DNA from: FEB-25 sp963726315
GTDB lineage: Bacteria; Chloroflexota; Anaerolineae; Anaerolineales; UBA4823
NCBI GenBank assembly: GCA_963726315.1
Contig: CAVSBZ010000002.1
Location: forward strand, 62,001-126,000
Direction: 5' to 3'
Length of the DNA stretch: 64,000 bases
Both the position numbers and the translations under genes were made by a program. The notes beneath the pieces are model-generated. The model worked only from the letters and a program-made list of their open reading frames with translations. It was not told the origin of the DNA and ran no database searches. Positions 50,514 to 59,188 of the stretch are shown here, piece by piece (positions within the stretch are counted from its first letter, which is position 1; every line of letters begins with the position of its first letter).

Positions 50514-51482
50514 ATGGACCCATCCAATTCCCTGGTAATAGAAACAAATAACTTGAGTAAAACATATAAAGGCGTGCAAGCCTTAAATGGACTCAACCTG
50601 ACAGTGAAAGAACACTCGATTTTCGGCTTCCTGGGCCCTAATGGCGCCGGGAAGACAACCACCATCAAGCTGCTGCTTGGTCTGGCGCGCCCCACTGCCG
50701 GTTCAGCCATCGTCTTTGGGAAGGATATCCAGAAAGAAAGTGTTCCCATCCGCAGGAAGGTCGGCTATCTCGCTCAAGACCCGCGCTATTACGAGTCGAT
50801 GACCGCCCGCGAGACCCTGCGCTTTACCGCCCACTTCTTCTTCACCGGCCCAAAGGCAGCTATCGAGGAGCGCATCCAGGAAACCCTGCAGTTGGTCGGG
50901 CTGGAAGACAAAGCTGACCGCTCAATTAAAGGTTTCTCTGGTGGCGAGAGGCAGCGCCTCGGGATTGCCCAGGCGCAGATTAACTACCCCGACCTGCTTA
51001 TCCTGGATGAGCCAGCGGCCAGTCTCGACCCGCAGGGACGCCGCGACGTGCTGGAGGTGATGGAGTGCCTGCGCAAGTACAGCACCATCTTCTATTCCAC
51101 TCACATCCTGGACGATGTCCAGCGTGTCAGTGATACGGTCGCAATTATGAACCATGGCGAGCTGGTCGCCCAGGCGCCCATCGAAGAGCTTCTCAATGGC
51201 TCGGGTGAAACAACCTACCAGATACGCGTGAAAGGCTGCAGCGAAACTGTACGGGATGCGGTGCGCGCCCAGCCGTGGGTCTCCACCCTGACGGAGGCAG
51301 CACCCGTCAACGGATACATCTCCTGGACCATCCGTGTGTCCGACGAAACTGCTGCGGAAAATAATTTGGTTCGATTGGTGCTATCTGAACCTGGTGCGAC
51401 CCTGCTCGAGTTCGAGCGCCAGAAATACAACTTGGAAGATATCTTCCTCAAAATCGTAGAAGGAGGTAACAATGGCAAGTAA
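50514..51482 (+). CDS. ABC export ATPase, module 2
   Basis: A 322-residue ABC ATPase paralogous to the one at 48084 with the same N-terminus (MDPSNSLVIETNNLSKTYKG). Walker A GPNGAGKTT, signature FSGGERQRLGIAQAQ, Walker B LLILDEPAASLDP. The frame is open upstream to 50433, but the ATG at 50514 matches the paralogue start and has AAGGAG upstream, so it is chosen. The stop overlaps the permease start by 11 bases. Confidence 0.91.
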   Translation: MDPSNSLVIETNNLSKTYKGVQALNGLNLTVKEHSIFGFLGPNGAGKTTTIKLLLGLARPTAGSAIVFGKDIQKESVPIRRKVGYLAQDPRYYESMTARETLRFTAHFFFTGPKAAIEERIQETLQLVGLEDKADRSIKGFSGGERQRLGIAQAQINYPDLLILDEPAASLDPQGRRDVLEVMECLRKYSTIFYSTHILDDVQRVSDTVAIMNHGELVAQAPIEELLNGSGETTYQIRVKGCSETVRDAVRAQPWVSTLTEAAPVNGYISWTIRVSDETAAENNLVRLVLSEPGATLLEFERQKYNLEDIFLKIVEGGNNGK

Positions 51483-52320
51483 TGTGGCTCTTCATCCGAC
51501 CAGGAACCATCGCTGGTTCAATGGCTTCGGGAATATATTTTCGAAAGAGAACCACCAATGGTGGGGCACTCGGCAATGGTTAATCCAGGTCATCATCTGG
51601 CTGGTTCTGATCAACGGCTTAGTCCTGTTTATATCTGTGGTATTGCCCAATTTATCCAAGATAAATCAGGCTTTACAGAATATGAGCGAGAGCGAAGCTG
51701 CTGAAATAAAGGCAACATTTGTTACCCAAGGTTTGACGTATTTCTTCGTTCTGTCCGGCATGGTTGCCGCAGCTGGTGTGGTGATTTTCGCCCAAGATGC
51801 GCTGATCGGTGAGAAACGTACCGGCACAGCTGCCTGGTTGCTGTCCAAGCCTGTCTCACGGACCGCCTTTTTGTTGGCAAAGCTGGCAGCAGACGCGATT
51901 GGTATCCTGGTAACGATTGTCATTGTTCAGGGAGTTATTGGATATTTTATCTTACAAGTAGGAACCGGGAGTAACCTTCAAGTACCTGACTTTCTGGCTG
52001 CAATGGGTCTGGTGGCGATGTTCCTGTTCTTCTTCCTGAGCTTAACTTATATGCTGGGAACCCTTTCGAACTCTCGCGGCCTGGTGGTTGGTATTCCTTT
52101 GCTATTGCTTTTCTTCGCCAATTTTGGGAATTTAATGCCGGTATTAGTAAAAACCATGCCCTGGAACCTGATCCTGGATACGCGATATTCCCCTTCAATG
52201 GCGATCATGTTGGCCAAGGGCGAACCGCTTACCATCATCACCCCCATTATCGGCACTGTTGTCATGAGCGTGCTGTTCATCATTGTTGCGGCCTGGCGCT
52301 TCAACAGAGAAGAATTCTAA
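51472..52320 (+). CDS. ABC export permease, module 2
   Basis: A 282-residue six-helix ABC-2 type permease paralogous to module 1: QDALIGEKRTGTAAWLLSKPVSRTAFLLAKLAADAIG aligns with the module 1 coupling region. AGGAGG lies 5 bases before the ATG. It overlaps the ATPase gene by 11 bases. Substrate unknown. Confidence 0.87.
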   Translation: MASNVALHPTRNHRWFNGFGNIFSKENHQWWGTRQWLIQVIIWLVLINGLVLFISVVLPNLSKINQALQNMSESEAAEIKATFVTQGLTYFFVLSGMVAAAGVVIFAQDALIGEKRTGTAAWLLSKPVSRTAFLLAKLAADAIGILVTIVIVQGVIGYFILQVGTGSNLQVPDFLAAMGLVAMFLFFFLSLTYMLGTLSNSRGLVVGIPLLLLFFANFGNLMPVLVKTMPWNLILDTRYSPSMAIMLAKGEPLTIITPIIGTVVMSVLFIIVAAWRFNREEF

Positions 52321-52798
52321 AATCTTTTGTCCATCCGCGGCTTCATTGCTGCGGATGGACAAAATGTATATCTTCCATGTGCTTGGCAATCACGAAATCT
52401 AAACCGTAATCACCTTCGATTGCATCGTCGTTGCCTACCCCCGATACATGGAGACGGGGGTAGGCATTTGAGTTATCAACACTGGTCTTCAAGTATTCAA
52501 TAAAGTATCTCCCCCTCAGAACAGGGCCCCTCATCATATCTCCTTACTTTATGCAGCGGTGCAATTCTGGTGTCATTCAGCGTACACCTCATGGAAATTA
52601 TAGATATGCCTACTATTTTTATTACCCCATAGAGAAGACTTCCGGGTGCCATATAAACTGGGTAAATACGGCTGATTGCCCCATTTCATATGTCAAAGTC
52701 AATAAGTTAGTTGGGAAATAATCAGGTATTTTTGTCTTTTGGTTCTATAATTCATCATAGATCGTATATAAAAAAAACGATATATTGAGGAGGAAAAC
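52321..52798. other. Intergenic region with two hairpins
   Basis: The 478-base gap after ABC module 2 contains two strong inverted repeats. One is TTTTGTCCATCCGC / GCGGATGGACAAAA (52325-52364), directly after the permease stop and able to end or stabilise its mRNA. The other is GCCTACCCCCG / CGGGGGTAGGC (52433-52465). Neither has a clean T-run. A TATAAT is at 52746, but with no -35 at good spacing. No ORF here looks like a gene. Confidence 0.6.
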
Positions 52799-54073
52799 AT
52801 GCCAGCGGAATCATTCTTCACCCTTACTTGTTCTGCCTTTATTGGGTCGATATTTGGGTTGATGTTGACTTTTGCCGGATATAAACTCTTCCGGATCTTG
52901 TTGCCGATCTGGGGTTTTTTCTTCGGCCTTTGGTTAGGCGCACAATCCATCCAGATCATTTTCAATGAGGGTTTCCTGGCGACGATTACGAGCTGGGTCG
53001 TTGGGTTAATCGTTGGCATTATTTTTGCAGTGCTTGTCTTCCCGTTTTATCTATTCGGCGTGGCGATCATCGCTGCCTCATTGGGATATTTAGCCACCGT
53101 AGGCTTGTGGCTGTGGATCGGCTTACCATACGGCTTCCTGATGTGGGTGATCGCTATCATTGTGGCAACTGTCCTCACTGCGGTGACCCTCATCTTCAAC
53201 ATCCAGAAGTGGGTCATTATCATTGCTACAGCTGTCTTGGGCGCGAGCGTGAGTGTTGGTGTAATTGCAGCATTGTTCAAGCCAGTATCCCTGTTATTGG
53301 AAAACCCTGTACAGGTGATTCTCCAGACCTCGCCATTGATGTTGATCCTGTTCCTTGTGTTGGTAATCTTGGGTATCTTCGTTCAGTCAAGAACTACCCG
53401 AAGTGTAGTAGTTAGTGAACCATCTCCAGCTGTCAAATCTGCAACAGTCCCGGTGACAGCTGCCAGTGAAGCTGCTCCTGGTGCTGCTGTAGTGGGTGCA
53501 GCCGGGATTGCCGCTGTTGTTGAAGAAGCCAAACAGGAAGCTACCCCGGTTGGATCTACTGCAGCAAGAGCAGTAGTCACAGAGATGCCAGAAGAAAAAC
53601 TGGAGGCTGGGGAGATAGCCTCAGATACAGGGGTTCCACTCATCAGTGCAGAAGACGCAGATAAATTCAGATATGGCCTGGAATATATTGAAGGCATTGG
53701 CCCGGTTTATGCCACCCGGTTAAATGCGATTGGAATAACGAATTTACAAGACCTGCTGGAAAAAGGTGCCTTCCCCAAGGGCAGGGAAGAGATCGCCGCT
53801 ACCGCCGGTATTAGCCACGCCCTGGTGCTGAAATGGGTAAACCATGTTGACCTGTTCCGCATCAAGGGGGTTGGCTCAGAATATGCCGACTTATTGGAGG
53901 TGGCGGGCGTGGATACTGTGGTTGAGTTAGCCAATCGTAATCCAGATAACCTGTTCGCCAAATTAGCGTCAGTGAATGAAGAAAAGAAGCTGGTGCGCAA
54001 GCTGCCTGTACTCAACCAGGTGCAGGAGTGGATTGAGCAGGCCAAAAGCCTGCCGCGCAAGATCAATTATTGA
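52799..54073 (+). CDS. Polytopic membrane protein with a C-terminal DUF4332-like HhH module
   Basis: A 424-residue protein. The N-terminal ~200 residues hold seven to eight membrane segments with Gly-rich turns of the TM7S3/DUF4203 kind. An Ala/Val/Glu-rich linker (~205-290) leads to a ~135-residue helix-hairpin-helix module: YIEGIGPVYATRLNAIGITN, DLFRIKGVGSEYADLLEVAGVDTVVEL and QVQEWIEQAKSLPRKINY. The module is of DUF4332 type, related to DNA-binding HhH folds. The same module is at the end of the gene at 54511. GAGGAGG precedes the ATG. Confidence 0.78.
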   Translation: MPAESFFTLTCSAFIGSIFGLMLTFAGYKLFRILLPIWGFFFGLWLGAQSIQIIFNEGFLATITSWVVGLIVGIIFAVLVFPFYLFGVAIIAASLGYLATVGLWLWIGLPYGFLMWVIAIIVATVLTAVTLIFNIQKWVIIIATAVLGASVSVGVIAALFKPVSLLLENPVQVILQTSPLMLILFLVLVILGIFVQSRTTRSVVVSEPSPAVKSATVPVTAASEAAPGAAVVGAAGIAAVVEEAKQEATPVGSTAARAVVTEMPEEKLEAGEIASDTGVPLISAEDADKFRYGLEYIEGIGPVYATRLNAIGITNLQDLLEKGAFPKGREEIAATAGISHALVLKWVNHVDLFRIKGVGSEYADLLEVAGVDTVVELANRNPDNLFAKLASVNEEKKLVRKLPVLNQVQEWIEQAKSLPRKINY

Positions 54074-54510
54074 GATTACTCACGGAGATTTCTGGGTGAA
54101 TAACAACTGGCTGGATGTCGATCGACCTTCAGCTGGTTTGTTATTCCCTGGTGATCAAATCATATGAAAGGTAAAGCGTTTTAACCGCTCCAGAGATGAT
54201 AAGTATGTCGGGTGTGAATCGATACACCCATCAATAATATCGCTCCAGCCGTAGAGCGGGTTGTTCATCCCATCTCATTGCTGCATACAGTGCCACAATA
54301 TGGAGCAATTCAGCTAACACTAAATGGAAATTAGGAGCACGTTGATAATATATCTCCGGCTGCATATAATGAATAGGCGCAATATATCTCAAAAATGATG
54401 CATAATTGCCTTAAGAAAGTTGGGGTGTCATCGAGTTCATGGTTTCTATTGAGGATGCGATTAATCGTAGAAAAACCATCATCTATATATACAGATAAAA
54501 GGAGATAAAA
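54074..54510. other. Intergenic region with the promoter of the DUF1269-type gene
   Basis: No gene, repeat or terminator-like hairpin stands out in this 437-base gap except the promoter at 54342-54370. The predicted leader is about 134 bases. Confidence 0.5.
54342..54370 (+). promoter_or_regulatory. Sigma-70-like promoter
   Basis: TTGATA (54342-54347), 17-bp spacer, TATAAT (54365-54370), upstream of the DUF1269/DUF4332-like gene. Confidence 0.7.
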
Positions 54511-55452
54511 ATGTCGGAAAAATATATCTTCATCATCATTAAATACCCGAAAGCTGATACAGCGATCGAAGCTCTGTCTGCGCTTAAAGGACTGATGCAG
54601 GAGAAAATTGTCAGCCTCAAGGATGCAGTCGCGGTCACGAAGTCCGAGGATGGTGAGATTACGCTCCACCGAACCCAAGACGATTTGACCGCCAGTGGTT
54701 TTTTGAACGGTGGATTGATTGGTATCATTTTCGCCGATCTGTTTGGATCTGCAGGTTGGGATATAAACGGTGCATTCGCGGGTACCGCATTTGCGATGCT
54801 CGGTCAGGGAATCAAGGACAACCTGCTGAACGAGTTTGGAGAGAAGATGACTCCTGCTGAATCTGCAGTGGCACTCCTGGTTATGAGTGCCAATTGGCGG
54901 AAAGCGGTAGAAAGCATGCGGGTGCATAACTTCCAGGGAGTGATTGTCATCTCACAGAATGTTCTGGGTGACCTGGCAAAGGTGGAGAAACTGCTAGAAG
55001 ACAATAAGGCCGTCGCCTCCGTGCCAGACAAACTGGAATTACCCAACCCGAAGGGGTTGAAATACATTGAGGGCATAGGTGACGTATATCGCCAGAAATT
55101 GCACAGCGCAGGCGTCACCAACGTTGATGAATTGCTTGAAAAAGGCTCCACTCCGAAAGGTCGTAATGAGATTATTAAAGCAACGGACGTCAGCGATAAA
55201 CTGTTGCTGCGTTGGGTGAATATGGCGGATCTTTACCGTATTAAAGGCATCGGTCAGGAATATGCCGAGCTATTGGAAGCCGCGGGTGTCGATACCGTTC
55301 CGGAGCTGGCTCAGCGTGTCCCGGCTAATCTCCTGGAAAAAATGACAGCCGCCAACGCACAAAAGAAGATGGTGCGCCGCCTGCCAGATCTATCTCAGGT
55401 AGAGAGCTGGATTGCACAGGCAAAAAGCCTGCCGCGGGTCATCACTTACTAG
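54511..55452 (+). CDS. DUF1269-type protein with a C-terminal DUF4332-like HhH module
   Basis: A 313-residue protein. Residues 1-170 resemble DUF1269 proteins: an alpha/beta start KYIFIIIKYPKADTAIEALSALKGL, then a Gly-rich hydrophobic GGLIGIIFADLFG, and a second half QGVIVISQNVLGDLAKVEKLL. Residues ~178-313 are the helix-hairpin-helix module shared with the gene at 52799, with EGIGDVYRQKLHSAGVTN, DLYRIKGIGQEYAELLEAAGVDT and SWIAQAKSLPRVITY. AAAGGAG precedes the ATG. The membrane-interacting N-terminus and HhH C-terminus repeat the design of its upstream neighbour. Confidence 0.78.
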   Translation: MSEKYIFIIIKYPKADTAIEALSALKGLMQEKIVSLKDAVAVTKSEDGEITLHRTQDDLTASGFLNGGLIGIIFADLFGSAGWDINGAFAGTAFAMLGQGIKDNLLNEFGEKMTPAESAVALLVMSANWRKAVESMRVHNFQGVIVISQNVLGDLAKVEKLLEDNKAVASVPDKLELPNPKGLKYIEGIGDVYRQKLHSAGVTNVDELLEKGSTPKGRNEIIKATDVSDKLLLRWVNMADLYRIKGIGQEYAELLEAAGVDTVPELAQRVPANLLEKMTAANAQKKMVRRLPDLSQVESWIAQAKSLPRVITY

Positions 55453-55498
55453 ACGAGAACAGAACTACCGAGCGATCAGTTCTGATCAATCTATTAAT

Positions 55499-55543
55499 AA
55501 TACCGAGCGGTCGGTAGTGAAAGAATGCCGACCGCTCGGTATT
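55499..55543 (+). terminator. Hairpin of TetR-operator-like palindromes after the DUF1269-type gene
   Basis: The arms AATACCGAGCGGTCGG and CCGACCGCTCGGTATT are fully complementary (55499-55514, 55528-55543), followed by TCC. Each arm also contains its own dyad (TACCGA / TCGGTA) of the type bound by TetR-family repressors. A further ACCGAGCG is at 55468. A terminator role is likely from position; an operator role is speculative since no TetR gene is in the window. Confidence 0.6.
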
Positions 55544-55653
55544 TCCACATATAAACCATCTAAGATTCGCAGTATCACATGCAGTGTATGGAGCGAGTGC
55601 AATTAATTTGATATTCAGGATCTTCTTCGTGAGGTTGAGAACCTGAACCTGGT

Positions 55654-55688
55654 GAAAATAAAAAGAACCGACCTAACGAACAGGTCGG
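55654..55688 (-). terminator. Intrinsic terminator of the VOC gene
   Basis: On the minus strand the stem CCGACCT / AGGTCGG (55688-55668) is followed by TTCTTTTTATTTT, 33 bases past the stop. Confidence 0.82.
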
Positions 55689-55720
55689 CATCTATGGGAT
55701 ATTGAGAGCCTGGATGGTTG

Positions 55721-56065
55721 CTAAGGCAGCTGGATCAAACCCACCATATTTCCATCCACATCCTTTGCAGCCGCTACCAGCTTGCCGCCACCCACGTCCC
55801 TTACTTCCTGGGTTACCTGTGCACCCCTTTCGCGCAAGGTCTGCAGGCTTTCCTTGATGTCACTGACCTGGTAAAAGGTAGTAGCTCCGGTCATCCCCTG
55901 CTTGAACCCATTCGGGTCCAAACCGATATCCTGGTTGCCCACCCGATAACCCACATAATATGGTTCATCCATGATCGGCTCAACACCTAACAGCTTGGTA
56001 TACAGTTTCTTGGCCTGGGTTATATCCCTGACCGGATAGATGATGGTTGTAAATCCCTCGTTCAT
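55721..56065 (-). CDS. VOC (glyoxalase/bleomycin-resistance fold) protein
   Basis: A 114-residue single-domain VOC protein: two beta-alpha-beta-beta-beta halves start at TTIIYPVRDITQAKKLYTKLLGV and ATTFYQVSDIKESLQTLRERG, with the terminal AKDVDGNMVGLIQ strand. VOC dimers bind a metal and act as isomerases, dioxygenases or drug-binding proteins; the sequence does not show which. AGGAG lies upstream of the ATG. Confidence 0.85.
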   Translation of the reverse strand: MNEGFTTIIYPVRDITQAKKLYTKLLGVEPIMDEPYYVGYRVGNQDIGLDPNGFKQGMTGATTFYQVSDIKESLQTLRERGAQVTQEVRDVGGGKLVAAAKDVDGNMVGLIQLP

Positions 56066-56246
56066 ATTGAGCTCCTTTCCTATTTTTTCCCCAGAGCAGC
56101 GGATTATAGTATTCCGAGGTTTTGTTATTTATTTCCAATTATTTTGGATTCGATGGGCTGAGTTCGTTGATTGAACTCCAGCCCATGTTATCTCATGATC
56201 AATACGTTTGTATTATTTACGGCAGTTATTTAAGTCCCCCGTGCGA

Positions 56247-56963
56247 TTATTGGGCAGTAGTGACAGGCGACGTGCTTTTCACTGGCACAGTGGCTGTAGC
56301 TTGCAGGAAACCGACGTACATCAATATGGCCCCCAGGAATTCACTCAGGAACAGAAAATCTGGTAAGCCCATACCGATGAATGAACCACCAATTGCTGGC
56401 ATAAGTGCCCCAACGGCGATCAGGATGTTACCCACCATGCGGTTGAACAGCACTCTCTTACGCCAGAATATGTAGGCCGAATAAATTGCCCCGCCCACCA
56501 GGGTGAGTGTGCCGTAGATGTTCAGCAGGATGGTCAGCAGGATGATCACCCCCGAGCGGGTCATAATTTCCTTGTATTGAGACGACAACGGCACCGCCGG
56601 GTTGTACCCAGCAGCCGCAGGTGTGATTGGGGCAAGCATCACCAACACAACCGCCAGCAGGCTGATGACGACGAGGGCGATATTCATCGTGGTGGTGATG
56701 CCCCGGCGGCGCACCAACAGGTTGATTGTTCCCTGTCCAAGCCAGGCGGCCGTCAGCATCGCCCCGCACAGGTACCACAGTTTGAGTGCGATTGCGCTGA
56801 AGCTGAACAGCAGCACCACTTCAGTCAGCGCACCGATCCCATAAAGTACCAAACCGATGCCCCATAACAATAAATGGGCGCCATGCCTCACACGAAAGCG
56901 GCTGAATACGGCGGCCGCAAACACAAAGGTGATGATCGTTGTCAGTATTGGCAGGTAGTGCAT
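56247..56963 (-). CDS. Seven-helix membrane protein, unknown
   Basis: A 238-residue protein with about seven membrane segments and little else (near residues 4-20, 30-50, 60-82, 92-112, 135-158, 172-190, 197-220). Motifs such as LLLWGIGLVLYGIGALTE and WLGQGTINLLVRRR recall the 7TM sensor heads that precede kinases or cyclases, but no output domain is fused here. Function unknown. It lies 43 bases downstream of the MerR-like regulator on the same strand, so the two may form an operon. Confidence 0.65.
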   Translation of the reverse strand: MHYLPILTTIITFVFAAAVFSRFRVRHGAHLLLWGIGLVLYGIGALTEVVLLFSFSAIALKLWYLCGAMLTAAWLGQGTINLLVRRRGITTTMNIALVVISLLAVVLVMLAPITPAAAGYNPAVPLSSQYKEIMTRSGVIILLTILLNIYGTLTLVGGAIYSAYIFWRKRVLFNRMVGNILIAVGALMPAIGGSFIGMGLPDFLFLSEFLGAILMYVGFLQATATVPVKSTSPVTTAQ

Positions 56964-57006
56964 TTTTTACTCCATGAATTGAACTGGGATTATCAGGATA
57001 ATTGTA

Positions 57007-57627
57007 TCAGTGTGAGCTGTGTTGGATAGCTTCGTATGTGTCGAGCAGGGTGATAATGATTAAATCGGAGAATGAGTTCATCTTGCGGAGCAAGTCAGAC
57101 CATATTTGGGGTGACCGCACGTCGGCATTTTCATAGGCTACCAGGATCGCATCCATCACCGAGGTGCGGAAGAATTGGAAGGCATGGGCGGCCTCCACGC
57201 TGGTCAAACCCACCCGTTGGCCGCGTGAGGCATACTCATACCCCAATGACTTCGCTTCCGCCTCCAGTCCTTCATCGCTGGAGGTCAAGTGACCGATCAA
57301 CCCCTGCACTAACGAGCGACCGCTCAAACGGTACTGTTCGCGCGCTTCATTATCCATCTTCCGGTACCAGGTCTCGCTTTCCAGGTTGCTTTCGCTGATC
57401 TGCACGCGTGTATTGCGTAAAACATTGGCATACACAGAGGGTGCCTCCGGTGCGCTGTTTTCCCACCTTGTGTGCATGCGCAGCTCAACATCCGACCGCC
57501 TGAAACGGCGATGACCACCTTGTGTACGTTGGGAGGGTAGATATCCATGATCAGACCACGCCCTGACGGTGCTTGGGTGAACCCCCAACTGTTGTGCAGC
57601 CTCACTTAAACTAAGCCATTCGTCCAT
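57007..57627 (-). CDS. MerR-like regulator with an RsbRD-type sensor domain
   Basis: A 206-residue protein. Residues 1-55 form a MerR/excisionase-type winged helix: LSLSEAAQQLGVHPSTVRAWSDHGYLPSQRTQGGHRRF. Residues ~85-200 are helical, with the arrangement YRLSGRSLVQGLIGHL ... YASRGQRVGLTSVEAAHAFQFFRTSVMDAILVA seen in RsbRD N-terminal or globin-like sensor domains of stressosome proteins. This combination suggests a transcription regulator with a helical input domain. The likely target is its own operon with the membrane protein. Confidence 0.75.
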   Translation of the reverse strand: MDEWLSLSEAAQQLGVHPSTVRAWSDHGYLPSQRTQGGHRRFRRSDVELRMHTRWENSAPEAPSVYANVLRNTRVQISESNLESETWYRKMDNEAREQYRLSGRSLVQGLIGHLTSSDEGLEAEAKSLGYEYASRGQRVGLTSVEAAHAFQFFRTSVMDAILVAYENADVRSPQIWSDLLRKMNSFSDLIIITLLDTYEAIQHSSH

Positions 57628-57739
57628 TTACCAACCCGGATCAGGATTCTGGATAAGAATTCCCTACTTTATCAGGTAATTTTTATTTCTACAATGTAGA
57701 TTTCCTTAGAATTTGTATAAAGGATTCTAAGGAAGATAA

Positions 57740-57771
57740 AGAAAAAAAGGCTGCGGTGGTTAACCGCAGCC
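57740..57771 (-). terminator. Intrinsic terminator of the frameshifted lipoprotein gene
   Basis: The minus-strand stem GGCTGCGG / CCGCAGCC (57771-57749) is followed by TTTTTTTC, 37 bases after the stop at 57808. Confidence 0.85.
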
Positions 57772-57807
57772 AGGATATCTGTCTGAGAAGTAGGTGAAGC
57801 GAATGGG

Positions 57808-59053
57808 TTAGGGTTTCAAATCCCAATATGACATTTGCACCACCCGGTAGGTATAGTTGGCGGTTAATTCGGGGCTGACAAACACCCCATAGCGACCGAA
57901 GGTGTATTTGCTGTCAAAAATCTCAGCGATTTGATACCCATTGGCATATACCGTCAATGTATTACCGACCGCCTTGATCCCCATGAGATTTTGCTTGTTG
58001 GTCCCGGCGATGATATAGCTGCTCGAAGTCCAGCTCACCAGCTCCTGGGTGGTATAGGGGTTGGCTCCATCCAGCCGGAAGACATGTAATGCCCCATCGC
58101 AAGAGAACGCCACCACGTAGCCATAGGATACGCCCGCCTGGTGCTCGGGGCCGCGTATGATCAATCCATAGGCATCCTTGCCCGTGCAGCTGCCCGAGTC
58201 AAACGTTGATTGCAGGTAGAAATCAGTGAGTTCGTGCCAGGTGAAGTACCAGGTGCTGAACCCAGGGACTTTTCCAGTCACGTAGAATTTACCGTCCGTA
58301 ACGGTGATCTTGATGTAGTTGGTGTTGGGAAGCAATCCCGTGGTGGGATTGGTCCAGTCGGAAATATTCCCACCGTTCATTGGGTCTTCGAAGGTCGCCG
58401 TCCCATAAGTTGCCACTGGGTCAAACGTGCCTGACACAGGGGTTACATTAGCAGTCGGTCCGGCTTGCAGGGGTGGGATATCCACAGAGAGGGTATAACT
58501 TTCCTTGCCATTCCCCGCGGTCACGCTGAGGTAATAATCCTGGGTGGTGGGCAGGGTTCCAGACCAGGTGGTCTGCTTCGCCGATATGTCTAAAAATGAC
58601 TGCCCATCCGCTCCGGTGACTCCCAGGTACACGTCGCCATTGGGTGACTGAATTTTCGCACTCATCGTCTGGGTGGCGCTGGCTCCCAACACGTAGTATA
58701 AAGTTTGCCCCAAATTCGAGCACACCTTCCACAACCGCTCCGGTGCTGCCGGCTGCAAACTGGATTCGGCTGGCAGGCGGAAGTGAAGAGGCGGTAGGCG
58801 GTACCGTCGTGGGAGGCACCTGGGTAGGTGGTGGAACTGCAGTAGGTGGCACCGGTGTCACCGTCACCATTACGGCAGTGGGTGGGGCGGAGGTGAGAGT
58901 CGGCTCAGCCGCTATCCCGGTAGTTGAAGTTGGTACCACCGGCGGTTGGCCTGTTGCCGGCGGTGGGCTGCCGCTAGCCGGTAATTTGCACCCAGCCAAT
59001 CCAACTGCCAGCATCACCAGCAGCATACAGGTGAAGAACACTTTTTTATTCAT
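57808..59053 (-). pseudogene. Lipoprotein gene interrupted by a frameshift
   Basis: The 5' part (from ATG 59053, with AAGGAGG upstream) encodes a signal peptide MNKKVFFTCMLLVMLAVGLAGC with a lipobox, a Pro/Thr linker and RIQFAAGSTGAVVEG. The sense then moves to another frame near 58710-58722: SNLGQTLYYVLGASATQTMSAKIQ, a pre-peptidase C-terminal-like beta domain, followed by a concanavalin-like domain (ITVTDGKFYVTGKV, FYLQSTFDSGSCTGKDAYGLIIRG, LMGIKAVGNTLTVYANG) to the stop at 57808. Read on, the 5' frame runs out of recognisable protein and stops at 58448. Removing one G would restore a ~415-residue lipoprotein. Could be a sequencing or assembly error or a recent null mutation. Confidence 0.75.
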
Positions 59054-59188
59054 CGTCGCCTCCTTAGAACCCGATGCAGATATCACTATTAGGATATTCT
59101 ACATCAATTTGTAAATCGCCAGGCTATATCTGGCAGCAATTAGGATGCAACTAGCGGGCCAGTTTAATTGCCTGTTAACCAGCCAGGG

